Below, one piece after another: positions 31,941-44,553 of a stretch of DNA of 64,000 nt (its first letter is position 1; each line of letters starts with the position of its first letter). The stretch comes from Immersiella caudata (lineage: Eukaryota; Ascomycota; Sordariomycetes; Sordariales; Lasiosphaeriaceae): positions 2,046,001 through 2,110,000 of the forward strand of contig JAULSU010000005.1 in NCBI GenBank assembly GCA_030512335.1, written 5' to 3'. The position numbers and the translations under genes were made by a program. The notes beneath the pieces are model-generated. The model had not been told where the DNA came from. It searched no databases and worked only from the letters and a program-made list of their open reading frames with translations.

Positions 31941-32870
31941 GGAGGAGGGGTGACTTATATCGGCCCTGCGTTTGTTCTTGGTCTGGCCCGGGGTGAGACG
32001 GCGAAGATGATTAAAGACGGAGTTTTTGGTGGAGAATTCGAATCCATGTGTATATACTGATGGAGTTTGGGGTTGAAGTTGAACTTGGTCAGTGCTACTC
32101 GAACCACTCTCTTAGCTATTGGGTGAGATACAGACTACAACGACACGGGGCTGGTTTACTAGAGACATCGTTGAACATGCGCACGAGAAACGATGCTAAG
32201 GTCAGACGCCCAAACACAAGGACACCCAGCCACAACAGGATAGCCACAACTTTCCACAGCAGTGGGAAGGTTCTGGTTTTCTTGAACTTGGATCCTCATT
32301 CTAGAAACAAAATCCCGACGGACCATAACTACTCGCACCCGCGGTTGCCGTTTCACGCGGCCTGCGTCCTGCGCCCCCGGATCTCCACGCGGACCGGCCG
32401 GACTGGTCCGGATTTTCGATATGCCTCTTTTCGAGCCAATCGTAGGTCGGTGGCATGTGGCAAGCTGCAGCAACTGGGTGAAGCGCATTCAGGGTTGGGT
32501 GGCCTGGGACGGCCATTGGCTGCAGCAAAAGTGAGGCAGCAAGCATGCAGATGCATCTTCGTTCCTTCCTCCAATCATCGGAATTGAGGAATACCACGAC
32601 AGATGACGTTGATGAGGGGTTCATCAGTATTTAGCAGCGCCAGATTCCTGCCTGGATTCCACCTCCGTTTCCCCAAGCAAACACTCCCACGAGAAACCCA
32701 GCTCCCTCGGAGTTTGGGTTGTGGGTGCACGGCCCGCTAGGTCAGGTAAATTGGACCCTCGAATGCCTTTGGATCGCAACTGCTGACTCTTGAACTTCAA
32801 CAGACTCGCCGTTTTTCGTGAGGTTTGCCCGCGGAGGGTCCCCCTCCGCGCCACCTCACATTTCGCTAGA
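31941..32870. other. Intergenic, no supported gene
   Basis: The 3' side of HET gene 2 and the upstream region of the C2H2 gene. Overlapping frames on both strands (around 32050-32620) show no domain or splice pattern. Nothing else was recognised. Confidence 0.4.
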
Positions 32871-33990
32871 ATGGAGCAGTGAGTATTGCGGAGATGCTAG
32901 GGAAAGGCTCGACTTCGCGTATGTCTACACGGACAGTTCCTTGCACACAACTTCAGGATCCCTGGAATTCCCGTGCGGGCTTGCGCAAGCCGATGTTCTT
33001 GACCAGTATAGCTGCTTGAACCACTTCTCAGCAGGGGGGGATGGGGGCCTTGCGGGCTCGGGCTGTGAATTACTGGGGTCACTTGATGCGCTCGCGCTCA
33101 GCGACTCCCAGCGGTTGCAGCTCGGCGACAGCTTCCCCGGACCCGGTTGGGGGCTTAGCCTCGCCGACAATGCCGGCGTTGGCTTCGACGAGCCTCCGCA
33201 TTGCCATCTTCCCCTAGACTTCAGCCCTTCACTGAGGATGCCGACCGACTACGACCCGAGCTTGAGCCAGTCATTAATCGACCAAGTCGTTCATTTCGCC
33301 TACCAGGAACACATGGTCGCTCTCGAGCCGGATCCCCGAGACATCTCCATTGACCAATACGCCCCCCTTTCAACCCTCGATCTCGATCTCAACGAAACCC
33401 CGCCCGTTCCTGATGCGCCAGTTGAACTCGGCAACATGGTCGAGCTACCGAGCGCCGGAACCCATGCGCCAAACATCAATTTCGGCCTCAACGCAAGCAT
33501 GGCCGCCACGAGCGCTTGGGCAGAATCTTCTCCGTCCACGAGTGCCAATCTCAGCATCGGATCCCGGACCCCGTCCACCAGCGCAGAGTCTCCCGGCATC
33601 AAAGCAAGCAAGTCGGGTGCCTCGTCGAGAAGTGGCCAACTCGGGCACCAAGGGCCGTTCCAATGTCCCCATCCCGGGTGCGACGAAACACGGCCAAATC
33701 GGACCAAGCTCAGGTCAGTCTAAGTACCCGCCTTCCTGTTCATGGCGTTGTCGGCTAACTCAAACGTCAGCCAACACAAGCGATGCCACATCAAGCTCCT
33801 CTCATGCAGACATCTCGGTGGCTCATGCGACAAAATCTTCAGCACAGGCCCGGAGCTGAGACGCCACCAGAGACATGAGAGGGGTGACGTGTTGATGTGT
33901 CGCATCCCTGGCTGCAAGCGGCCCAACATTCGGGGCGGACGCAAAGACAACATGAAGCGTCACCTCAAGAATGCCCATAAGAACCTGTGA
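32871..33990 (+). CDS. C2H2 zinc-finger regulator, paralogue 1, with 8-nt first coding exon
   Basis: Three exons: an 8-nt exon ATGGAGCA (32871-32878), then 32937-33713 and 33771-33990, with introns of 58 and 57 nt beginning GTGAGT and GTCAGT. Total 334 aa. Residues 1-250 are acidic/Ser-Pro rich, typical of an activation region. The C-terminal 85 residues hold three Cys/His fingers: FQCPHPGCDETRPNRTKL...HKRCH, a middle finger SCRHLGGSCDKIF...RRHQRH, and MCRIPGCKRPNIRGGRKDN...HLKNAH. The downstream relative at 55.1 kb shares the exon layout and the RGGR..N motif in the last finger. It is a nuclear DNA-binding regulator whose targets are unknown. Confidence 0.85.
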
Positions 33991-34036
33991 GAACATGCCG
34001 GTTTCTCTCACACAATCCAGTCAGATCATGGCGGTC

Positions 34037-34065
34037 TCTCTCACAAACTCAAGGTTTGTGAGAGA
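34037..34065. repeat. Inverted repeat, 12-bp perfect arms, 5-nt loop
   Basis: TCTCTCACAAAC (34037-34048) is the exact reverse complement of GTTTGTGAGAGA (34054-34065). Related sequence (GGTTTCTCTCACACAATCC) occurs just upstream near 34000, right after the C2H2 stop codon, so the hairpin may belong to a longer imperfect palindrome. It may act in the 3' UTR of the C2H2 gene or be a small transposon end. Confidence 0.7.
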
Positions 34066-34370
34066 AACCGGTATGCTCTGACAACAACAAACCCAGGGGC
34101 AACCTCGCGCTCCCTCAGAGCACTTCGCCACAACTCGAACCCAATATGGTAGTGAGCTGCACCATGCGGGGTTGCCCCTCGATCCCTGTTTCTGCCATGG
34201 ATGTGTCCAAGGCAGGAGCCGTACTGATGTTTTGATCCTGAGCAGCAGAATTGCTCCTGTTTTGGCCGCAGACATGTGAAGAACAGGGACCGAGAAGGAA
34301 CTCCGCATGGTGCAGTTCACTGTTTACTACACCGAGTTGTGGCGAGTCTCTGGGGGAGCGTCAAGGTTTG

Positions 34371-34430
34371 TGTGGTGGTGGAAGCGGCATCTGATCGGAT
34401 TCTGATCTTGATGTCGCTTCCACCACCACA
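34371..34430. repeat. Inverted repeat, 16-bp perfect arms, 28-nt loop
   Basis: TGTGGTGGTGGAAGCG (34371-34386) is the exact reverse complement of CGCTTCCACCACCACA (34415-34430). This arm length is unlikely by chance. There is no coding frame around it. It could be a transcribed hairpin, a MITE-like relic or a binding-site pair. Confidence 0.75.
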
Positions 34431-34912
34431 AAAAGCTGTAACAGGATAGGGCGGAGGAAACGGAAGGATGAGGCGGAATGCGAGAAAAGGGGTGCGGTGA
34501 TGGAGTCGTTTTTCGTCTGCTTTCGTGTTTGGTCGCATCGTTTTACGGATGTCTTGTCCAATATGTCATTCTATGTCTGGGAATTGCGATATTGTGTCAG
34601 TGAGAAAAAATTGGACAAAGTTTCTTCTCAGCGTGAGTCTCCTGGCTGAGATGTTTGACGTTGGGATGAAACGGGAGCCCCACAAAGCGTCAGACCCTGG
34701 AACGGCTTCTAGAACAACAGCGTCGAGCCCCTGCAATCGGCCAAACTAGTTCCCGATAAGATAACGATAAGAAAAAACGGTACCCCGCCCCCGCCATGCA
34801 CACCGCGACGAGATTTTTTTTGTTTTTGAGTTCGGCTTGACGGCATCGCCCGAGCAAGCACGTCGATTACGCCCATACCACCACCGTACTCGCGCTCGAG
34901 AAGACGATCAAG

Positions 34913-37859
34913 ATGGCGGACCAAATTGAGGCCGAGGCGCCGCACAACACCTTTGACGTACGTCCAATCCTCTGCGAAGATGCCCGCTGCGAAGTTCCTT
35001 GGTGCTATGACTGTGCGATGCGCCGCGATGACCCCGCGATCTCTGACAACGACGCGTCGAGCGCGAATGGCCCGCGAATTTCGACCGATTTTCCACAATT
35101 TTGCACCCGAGAGCGATACCCCTTTTCTGCTTGCCAAGATCCATGGACATACAGGGGCACTCAATACGATTATGGGCACCGAATCGCATCACAGTACTGA
35201 GAGACCCAAGCGGGATGGACAGGCACAGGAGGAGGAAACAAAGGAGATCATGGGCGGATTGGATACTTTGCCAAGTAGTTGGCTTGGCGAAATCGACACA
35301 GGCATAGCAAATCAGGGACAAGCAGAGGGCCGTGTGGGATGTAGAGAGTCGCGCATGCTGACTGGACGAGATAGACTATCCTTGTCCTGGACTTCGGCAG
35401 CCAGACAAGCCACTTGATCCTCCGCAGGTTGCGCAGCCTTAAGGTCTACGCTGAGATGCTGCCATGCACCACCAAGCTGGCCGATCTCCCTTTCAAGCCC
35501 AAGGGCATTGTTCTGTCTGGCGGTATGTGCCCCACCGTTGCGAGACCGATAGACGCCCCACACAATGCCATTGTATTCCAAGCCGCCTGGCTGCATTCAC
35601 TGATGCTTTGTAGGACCTTCTTCCGTCTATGAGGATGGTGCGCCGCGTAAGGATATCTGTCTGTCCCTGCCCGTGTGTTTGTGCTGATGGTTTGAAGACG
35701 TTGACCCCGCTGTTTTCGACCTTGGCGTCCCCATTTTGGGCATCTGGTATGGCCGACAGGGTCCAAATCACGATACAAGACTAACTTTAACTTCTCAGCT
35801 ACGGTTGCCAGGAGCTCGCTTGGAGAATCAACCCCGAGAACGTTGCTCGTGGTGTCGTCAGAGGTGGGTGAACCCGGTAGCTTTCTCTGAAGCTGAGTTT
35901 CTGACATTCAGAGTGAAGAATATGGCCATGCCGACGTTATCGTCCACCATGGGGCAGATGATCATGTCAATCGCCTCTTCGCTGGCATCGGCGAGTCAAT
36001 GCATGGTGAGACTAATTCTAAAGCCTGATCGGCTGCCACGTCTAACTTTGATCCAGCTTACATGAGCCACTTCGACAAGCTTGTCAAACTACCCGAAGGT
36101 TTCGTCACTGTTGCCAGCACCAAGAACTCGGAGTACGCTGGCATCGCTCACCAGACAAAGCCAATCTATGGTAAGTCACTCCACCGCGGCTCTTGGGATA
36201 CTCCTGAGCTCGACTAACTTGATTTCTCACAGGCGTGCAGTTCCACCCTGAGCTGGAGCATGTAAGACTATTAGTGGCCTAAGAAAATTTCACCCGCTGA
36301 CATTCTCATCATAGACACCACGCGGTACCGAGATTCTTCGCAACTTTGCCATTGACATCTGCGGGGCTCAGGCAAACTGGGTTATGAAGGATTTCATCCA
36401 GAAAGAAATCGTCCGCATCAGGCATCTCGTCGGCGAAACGGCACAGGTTATTGGTGCTGTGTCCGGTGGTGTGGACTCGACCGTTGCGGCGAAGCTCATG
36501 AAGGAGGCAATTGGTACGGCTTCAAAGTTTGCCCCCTTCTTCACGCAGCCTCTGACCACCATTCAGGTGACCGTTTCCACGCTATTCTCGTCAACAACGG
36601 CGTCATGCGTCTCAACGAATGCGAGCAGGTCAAAGAGACTCTTGAGGAGCACCTTGGTATTAACCTCACCGTTGTTGACGGAGCTGAGCTATTCCTCGGC
36701 CGTCTCAAGGGTGTCAAAGAGCCTGAGAAGAAGCGCAAGATTATTGGCGCAACCTTCATCGATCTTTTCCAACAAGAGGCGCTCCGAATCGAGAAGGAAG
36801 CTGAGAACACACCAAACGCTGGGCCAGTTGAGTGGTTCTTGCAGGGAACGGTATGCGCTCCTCCTTTGTGGTGTTAGCCCTGTACTAACTGATACAACTA
36901 GCTCTATCCCGACGTGTATGTGACTCAGTACCTTCCGTCCGTTTGGTTATGCTGACATAGTTTTAGTATTGAGAGTGTTTCCTACAAGGGGCCAAGTGCA
37001 ACCATCAAGACCCACCACAACGTCGGAGGTCTGCCTGACACACTCAAGGTATCTCGGTTCATATCAAATCTGCGTATGAAAACATCACTGACACAAGGAA
37101 CAGCTCAAACTTATCGAGCCTCTCCGTGAGATGTTCAAGGACGAAGTTCGGAAGTTCGGCGAGGAGTTGGGCATCCACAGAGATCTCGTGATGCGACACC
37201 CCTTCCCTGGGTACGCATTCCGAATCCCCATCCCTCTTACGGGTTTCAAACTGACTGCCTCGTAGTCCCGGCATTGCCATCCGTATCCTCGGAGAGGTTA
37301 CTCCTGAGCGTGTTGCTATCGCCCGTGCCGCCGATCACATCTTCATTTCCGAGATCAAGGCCTCTGGCGTATACGACGAGATGAGCCAGGCTTACGTCGC
37401 CATCAGCCAAGACAGAGGTATGTGGATCCTCGCCTTCAAAATTGACTTTTCGTGCTAACAAATCGCAGCTGTCGGCGTCCAAGGTGACGCCCGTGTCTAT
37501 GGATACATTGCTATGTGAGCACGGTTTATCCCCACGAATGGGAACATGACTGACCCATCTCTAGCCTCCGCGCCGTCAAGACTCTCGACTTCATGTCGGC
37601 AGAGGTAAGAGGACATGGTCTTTATTTTGAATGAATCATACTGATCAACTGCAGCCCTTCGAGTTCGATTTCGGCCTTTTGAAGAGGATCTCGACCCGCA
37701 TCGTCAATGAGGTCGACGGGGTCGCACGTGTCACTTACGACATCACAAGCAAGCCGCCCGGTAAGCTGCTCCTATCTCCCATCTTCACCCTGCACAAAAA
37801 GCGGAGCTCTCGTAGACCATCTCTAACCAAATGGATCAGGAACCATCGAGATGGAATAA
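34913..37859 (+). CDS. GUA1: GMP synthase (glutamine-hydrolysing), 18 exons
   Basis: Eighteen exons rebuild 539 aa without a break: 34913-34957, 35375-35522, 35614-35646, 35698-35746, 35799-35863, 35919-36005, 36057-36170, 36233-36261, 36315-36513, 36567-36850, 36902-36915, 36967-37048, 37104-37210, 37266-37417, 37469-37514, 37565-37604, 37655-37760 and 37840-37859. It converts XMP plus glutamine and ATP to GMP. The class-I amidotransferase half has catalytic Cys92 (codon split by an intron, GICYG), His185 and Glu187 (FHPE). The ATP-pyrophosphatase P-loop is SGGVDS (240-245). The dimerisation domain follows with HPFPGPGIAIRILGE, ending TSKPPGTIEME. The length is normal. The N-terminal DFGSQTSHLILRRL departs from the usual DFGSQYTHLI. 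Seventeen introns, with exons as short as 14 nt, are exceptional for a fungal gene. It could be the housekeeping gene or a second copy. Confidence 0.9.
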
Positions 37860-38299
37860 GCTGAGCCCTTGCTCAACAAGCTGCACCGGCGAAGATATTG
37901 CACAACACCATCCCTGTCCCCGTTGTCGCTTGTGGCAGGCAAGGACAAGTAGAAATAAAGATGGAGATTCACATCAACCCATCAAGTCATGTCCAGGGAC
38001 TGGGTGATGGTTTAGCTGGCAAGGCTACATCACTGGGCGTGCTCGCAAGACCATTTCCTTTGACCGGCATTTCTATCTTCCACCAAGCTCCTGTAACTTA
38101 TTCTCCCAAAGGCCCCGAATGCGAACCGAACCCAAGTAAAGACCTGTTCAGAGATTGACAAACTGATCTTCTTCTCATTTGGTTGGTCGAGAAGTTTTCA
38201 TTGGGAACTCAATAGTCCTGATATATAGATGGGTCCGATATAGATGAGATGAAATAGAACAACGCAGCACGCTCTGCGGAAATCAGACAACCCAGACAC
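37860..38299. other. Intergenic between convergent genes
   Basis: The 3' flanks of GUA1 (plus) and the membrane protein (minus). No gene or notable structure was seen. Confidence 0.5.
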
Positions 38300-39659
38300 T
38301 CAAATCGGTGCTGTCACGTGAGTTCTAACCGTCACTAAATCCCCCCTTTTGCCTTGCATGCCATCGCTCAGATCGGAGTCCTCTGGTTTTGAGACCAGTA
38401 AGCCAGAGGGACAGTGATGACAGCAATTATCATCTCCCTCCGTTGGCTTGTACGCCTCACGCAGCCCCGGGAGCTCATACATCAACACAATCCTGCAAGC
38501 GGCAGCGCTGGCAGTATACCTGCCAATAATTACCAGAGCGTCGAGAGTGCCAATGAATGTCGTGCTTGCAAACAGTAACGTCCCAAAGATGACGTGGAAG
38601 ATGGTGAACATGGACAGCGCCCAAGCGGAGAAGAGGAAGAGCTTCGACTCCACGAATTCCTTGATGCGCATATCGAATCGCTCTGCAGCTGAAGGTATGA
38701 ACTCAGTTTTCGCAATGCCGCTGAGACGGGTTGGGATTCCTTGAATCCATTCCCATATTCGAGTAGCTCTGCTGGGGGGCGGGCGTGTGTTATCAGGGCT
38801 AAATTCCTTGATGAAGGCCCCGGGTGCCTCTCCCCGCCCTCTCCAACCGCAGAGACGCATGCGCAACACGACGGTTCCGAGAATATGCACAATAATCCCA
38901 AGGCAAGCCCAGAGTGTGGGGGCGAAGATGCCGTCTGTCCAGAAGGCGCAAATGGTGCCGACACCTAGCTGCCAGTTGATAACCGCAATGTTGGCCAGTG
39001 CCCCGACAGCAATAGCGTACTCTGCTCCGGATATGAGAAGCTCCGAGGAGAGATTCGGCGGTCGCCATTGGCGCATTCGCAGCTTGTGAAGCGCGAGGAT
39101 CTTGTGGGGCTCGCTGTATTCAAATGCGCGGCTGAAGTACACGCTTGGGGATTCAGCAGACAGGGTGAGGGCGAGGAGCGGACGGCGTGCGACGTTGGCG
39201 AGCATACTCATCTCTACAGTTGAGGGACCGAGAAGCGCGAGGGCGGTGGGCATGATTCCGAGGAGGACTTGGGCGCTGGCTGGTGGAAAATGTCAGCTTG
39301 TAAGGCCGTGGGTACAAACACAAAATGGAGAGGAATCTCCCGGATGGAGCGTACGTACTCATGCCATTCTTGATGTAGTCGCTGGTGTGGTTGAGGATGC
39401 AGTCGATGACGGGCTGAGTCAGCACCGAATACTTGTCGCCGCCGCCAATGATGTCGATGTTGACGATACTTTGGTTGCGGCTGAGGTAGGTGAAATACTT
39501 GTCGAAGCAGTGATCATTCTTGATCTGTTCGAAAATAGTTCCAGACTGGGGGTACCAATAGCGAAATTGGTTGGCGTAGGGGTAGGAGCCATGGTCGGCG
39601 TTGACGAGAGAGGTGAGGAAGAGGAGAGAGAAGATCGCTATTCGGCCTGGGTATCTCAT
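38300..39659 (-). CDS. Fungal multi-pass membrane protein with signal peptide, unknown function
   Basis: Two exons (39659-39359 and 39279-38300; 79-nt intron GTACGT...CCACCAG) give 426 aa. A signal peptide (MRYPGRIAIFSLLFLTSLVNA) precedes a short lumenal/extracellular region with two Cys (DHCFDKY, IDCILNHT). Several hydrophobic stretches follow, for example SAQVLLGIMPTALALLG, ICAFWTDGIFAPTLWACLGI and LSMFTIFHVIFGTLLFA. The block EMSMLANVARRPLLALTLS matches a widespread but uncharacterised fungal membrane family (recognised from pattern memory, no Pfam name). The C-terminus is hydrophilic with a CCHHC cluster. No lesions were seen. Confidence 0.8.
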
Positions 39660-40528
39660 GGCTTGTCAGCTACGTGCGCTGGTGATGAGAGGCAGGGTTT
39701 TCGAGAGTCACCCGCTTCTTATGCACTGGCCGACAAGGGCCTGCCCCCAACTTGTTCAAACCCGCTTTTCAGCCCTGAAAAGGTTTGATGTCTTTCGGGT
39801 CTTGAGGTTGGCCGTGGCGTAGGTCCTCAGCGGATTTCAGTGGTCAACTCGGTCGGACCCCGAAATTAGGGGCGCCACCCCTGCGGTCATCGAGGAGCCC
39901 GACGCTAAACGAAACCTGGAGGTCGACCGAGCGCGTTTATGTGGTAATAGTAATGGTAAATCCAAATGAAACCAAAAGAGACGGCGTTACCAATAATAGA
40001 AAGGTAGTGCGGGAGTCGTAACAGAAGCGGGTTGTTGGCAAGGCTTTGGTTTCCAATACCAAGGCAGCAGATGCAAACGCGCGTGATCTGGCAGCCTCCC
40101 GTGCCGTGCAGTGGGGTATTGAGCTGTGCTTCCAACACGCACTTTCCTCGTCTCACCAAGGGAAGGCCCTCCGAAACATTGAGCCAGTGTATCGTCGACC
40201 CAAATCGCTGGAGATGCGCATAGCCTGAGGCAGATCCAAACTTTATACTTCATTGTCTCTTTTGTGCGTCCGTACATCTTTCCGACCTACCCTCCACATC
40301 TCTGAGACGAAGCGACAGGAGTAGATGTGGCATCCAGTAGCATCAGCAGCTTCGATTCTGCACGCATGTCAGCAGCCGGGCACACTGTGAGATGGATGCA
40401 CATTGTATTGATGTTCCACAGAGCTTCCATCGATTTTCACCGTGAGCAAATGAGCGAGCGTTAAAGCAAAATGGCACCCTCTACGCCAACCAGAGAATCA
40501 ACAGCATTTATTAAATCCCATGAAAAAA

Positions 40529-40606
40529 CGGATTAGAAATTTGAAATCAACGGTTCAAATAACGGTATATATGGTTTTCTAATCGAAAAAGAGAAACTTG
40601 GTTATC
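40529..40606 (+). repeat. Dispersed short repeat, copy 1
   Basis: About 78 nt, AT-rich, containing AACGGTATATATGGTTTTCT. It is clearly related to 42407-42486 in the same orientation and about 1.9 kb away. The identity of the element is unknown. Confidence 0.55.
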
Positions 40607-42406
40607 TGGGTTGATGAAACGGAAGGGGGGGCTTCTAACTCTCAGTCACTTCAGTTGCGGGTTCTCGACTCCGCCATCTGTGACCTCCCTCGGCCGCTTA
40701 GTTGGTGAAAGGCATTATTTGGACCTCAGGACTCAGATTCTCGATGTCCCCCAAGCCCAGGATTTCCTTGTCGATGGTCGCGAATGGGTAGCGCACTAGA
40801 CCGCCCGTTCCTATCCCCTCACAAACCGAACGCTCCTCGAGGGTTCCCCAGCAGCTCGCAACACCACAAACCCGTTGCCCGCCATACCAAGAGCCCCGTT
40901 TGCTCCCCCAAATAGCACACACAAGACCGTACAAGATGCCGGCCGAGCGTACGCAGCGCCACAGAGCCAGGCGCAGCGGACCGACCACAAGGAGTGACAC
41001 ATCCCGTTGCAACTGACCAAGCCGGCCTGCTCCGCAGCCCGGTCCCCCGCCCCCCTCCCCCCCGGCACTGTCGTCCGACAAGGGCCGAGGGTGAACAATA
41101 AGGCAGCCACAGCGAAGAATTATGGTAAAGTCCACAGCGCTAGAAGGTGCGGCGGCAGGGACGGATCAGTGGCATAGTTCGTTCCCAACCAAGTTTCTGG
41201 AAAAACTCTTTGGAACCAACAATGCCTAACTTTTACACCTCCTGGTGACGGACGCTTTGAAGGAGTGGACAGTCTTGAGGCTCGCAAGCAATGCTGCGCG
41301 CGGGTTGAGGCTCGGGCTGAGGAGTAGGTGGAGCAGGCGAGCTCTGCCATCCAAGAGCTCCAGAGCGAGCAAGACCATCCCAAGAAGCCAGAGTCTATCT
41401 TCCGGCGGATTGCTGGAAGTGGCGCCTACTTTTCTTCAGCTCTCGTTTCCCTCGTCGCCGAGTCAAGAGAATTCGGCACGGGCGGAGATGCGCGCGTTGT
41501 AACAGCAAGATTCTGCGCCACTGGCTGGTATGCAGTATAGGCGACAACTACCATGACCGACGAGATCGAGTTTTCGGTGGCCAGGATCGTGGCTGAAGAG
41601 GTGGAAGGACCGCCTGGACCACCTCTGCGACCGCGTGACGGAAGACTACAGCGGCGTGGGGGATTCAGAGGCTGTCGCTATAGACTTCGAGCACAACGCT
41701 GAGGACAAACAAACAGAAGGCTCTCGGGCCGCGTGACACCTGGGCAAGTCAGTCCTCAGGCGGTATTCGACAGTGGCCATCGTCGACCTTGCCGGTAAGG
41801 GGCGGCCTTATGCGGAACATCACTACGACCTTACCAACGGACTCCTTGTACCCCTTCTCCACTCTCCGCCGGTGGCCATCCTTCTCCTCTTCTGTATGCC
41901 GATGCCTGGTTGGGAAGTGCTTCCTGATCGGTCTGGCTGGGGCCTGCCTACTTCTAACTCCGCCCTGGGCATGTCGGTCCCGTCACCCTCGGCGGCTGGG
42001 GATAAGCTTGGGGTGGGAGGTTGCAGGACTGCTGAACGGGGATGCAAGGAGAACTTCTGCCACGATGTCTGGCGCCCCTGAGGTGGCATTGGCGAGGGTG
42101 GCCCGTTTGCTTGTGCGGGGTTGATTCATTGGTCTCACTCCAAGACGAGGCATCGCCTTCGTTTTTCTGCCCATAGCCTTCGCTCTCTGCAGCAGAGCCG
42201 TTGCGGTTTGTTCTCTGCTGGCCTGTAAGTCGTGGACCCTCAAAGCTGAATGTAGGTGAGCGGCCGGGGTCAAGTGAGTGTTAGTCCAATCGCACCTATA
42301 GACAACCATCAAAGTGACACAGGGACTCGCCAGCGAATCAGCGGGCTTCAATGGAAAATGTCACACTTTACCCTCACCAAGAAAACCACCAACACTTTTT
42401 ACATCG

Positions 42407-42486
42407 TGCAGAAAAAACTAATAGAAGAAATGGAATCAGCGGGTCGATTAACGGTATATATGTTTTTCCTGGTTAAGAAAAGAAGG
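42407..42486 (+). repeat. Dispersed short repeat, copy 2
   Basis: The match to copy 1 is strongest around TAACGGTATATATGTTTTTC and includes the preceding A-rich run followed by a GGAATCAGCGGGTC-type block. Divergence suggests an old element. Confidence 0.55.
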
Positions 42487-44553
42487 AGGGTGGTAGAAGG
42501 TGTGGTTCATGGGGCATTGGCAGGAACACGTGCCATGGAGTCCGGGGAGATCGGAATTGGCCCTCGCCGTCTTTCCCATCAAAGATGCTTAACCTGGCCG
42601 CTCTGGTCATCAGGCACGAGAACTTGGCTGAGCATTCGTGGTTGGACCTCTGCTTGTCGGGAGGCTTTGCAAACTTCTCGACGACACCGACACGCTGGTC
42701 CAGTCATCATTGTTACCGAGAATCTCAGCACCGTCGACTGGGCAGTCCCTCTGGAGTGGTTTCATCGATGTGTTTCTGGCCACGCAGTGGGCGCCATGGT
42801 TACGGCGTCTCTATCGGGAATGAGAGGGCTGAAGAGCATCAAGCTGCGGATAACCCCGCAGAGAAACCCCCCAATCTCAAGGGCGAGCCAGGTTTCGACT
42901 ATAAGCCGCCGCCGCCGCCGCCTACATACCACTTGAAATAGCTGGGAGTCCCGGCAGAATCGCACTCCCCGATTACTACATTACTACATTAGAAGACGGC
43001 CTGCGTCGCTGACATCTTCGGGTATTGGTTAGAGCCGGTCTTTACCGCGGCTCTTGGCACAGGAGGGAGAGTTCGGTCTGGGCTTGTATGGAGTTTGCCT
43101 CTGAGTGATGGATGGCTCTATGCTTAGCCTCGCGAACGCTTGGATGAATTCCTCGTCAACAAGGTCGGTATCCCCTGGGTGGTACGGGCTCAAAGCAGAA
43201 GGTGAGAACTCTGGAAAGCCCCACACGATATAGTGTAGCCAACATCTCTTTCCTTGACCTCGAAGCCATTTCCAACGACATGGAGGGATGCTGGAGCGAA
43301 GGGGTCTTGCTGGGCGGGGCAGAGCGGGTAGCTGAGCGCCTGTCAGCGAAATCTATGTGCCCGGAGAACACGAGGCGGAAATGCCTCATGCTCGTTAGCG
43401 CCCGCAGACGTCGGTGGTGGCGCAGATGCGTCCACTGCAACAACAAAATCCCTCCATTACGTGTTTTGTCGCAGTTGTCGCCTATATGCAACATCTGCGG
43501 CCAGACTGCCATTGCAGATGCCCCGGAGGACGACAACGCTCCTTAGGGTCCTGCCAGCCTCGACTTCTTCGAGGATGACGATTCCGCGTCAGGGTCTGAT
43601 TTGACGAAGATTTCGATGGCGAGTCTAGAGATGACTTTGGCGACGAGGACGATGATGACGACAACGACAGCGATGACGATCTCTCGGGCGACTCACTCAA
43701 GCCACCTGAGTTGCGTTTTGTTCTGCGTTTGCTGCATGATTCGTGAAGTCTTGGAATTGAGAGCGGAGGTGGCGTCGAATGCGTCCAATCGCGCCTGCAG
43801 TTGACGATCGAAGTGACAAACAAACGCGGAGTATTCCGAGTGGCTTTGATGGGGACCCCGCCCCCTGAGACATTGCGTCCTGCCATTGCGAAGAGCCAGC
43901 TTGCCTAGCACGCTGAAATTCGCAAACTGTGCCCCGAATGGGAAGTCATGTCGAGCACCACATGAATTTTTTTGATACATCACATTCTCTGGCTTCGTCG
44001 GTGTCATTCCTGAAACTGAAACGAAAACGCCAGAGTTTCAACGTCATTTGCTGGACAAATTCGGGGCCCTCGGCTAGCGCGGTCGTCGACGCAGCCACAG
44101 ACCAAACGGGGAGATGGTGCTGATTCCAAGGCCGCGCAAAAATGACCCGGGCCACCGCGCTGGGCTCGGAATCCTTCCGAAGGATTTTCCGGGGAGCACA
44201 TGCAACTGCCCCGGACGCTCTGTGCGCCGCCAAGCCACTGGAAGTTGATTTTGCTTTTTGGATGCGCTGGTAGGTCATTGGAGCACTAAAGCGCCACCGC
44301 GACAGGATATTCACCAGCTTCGAAGAGGCGTCCGACAATGCGAGTTCTGTGGGCGACGATGTAGCCTTAAGACTCGCGGCACCCGCACCCTCGCATCCGC
44401 CGAAATGTTACGCCAACGGTCATGCTGTGAGCCTTTCCTTCGGCGGCCTAGTTGTCGATAACCCTCGCTCGGTTCTTCGCCTTTTCCGGGTCCACTTCAG
44501 CCCACGGACGCTAATGTCGACGTGGCACTGGTGCTGGAACTAAGATCGCGACC

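Larger units (their letters stand above)
33991..34912. other. Intergenic with two perfect inverted repeats
   Basis: Apart from the hairpins at 34037-34065 and 34371-34430, no gene or repeat was recognised. The last 100 nt form the leader of the GMP synthase gene. Confidence 0.5.
39660..44553. other. Gene-poor region with short coding-like fragments and a dispersed repeat
   Basis: Almost 5 kb without a gene I can support. Coding-like scraps include a minus-strand C-terminus around 40830-40698 (RYPFATIDKEILGLGDIENL), a plus-strand segment 41240-41540 interrupted by a TAG (EQASSAIQELQSEQDHPKK), a minus-strand segment 43250-43029 (HYIVWGFPEFSPSALSPYHP) and a plus-strand CxxC...CxxC frame ending near 43545 (RCVHCNNKIP, ICNICGQ). 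None can be assembled into a gene. Two copies of a ~78-nt repeat are present. Confidence 0.4.

Noticed and set aside
43202..43546. Small zinc-ribbon-like gene (CxxC...CxxC)
   Set aside because: It starts with GTG, lacks a plausible promoter or splice signals, and overlaps an equally coding-like minus-strand frame; left as a fragment in the gene-poor region.
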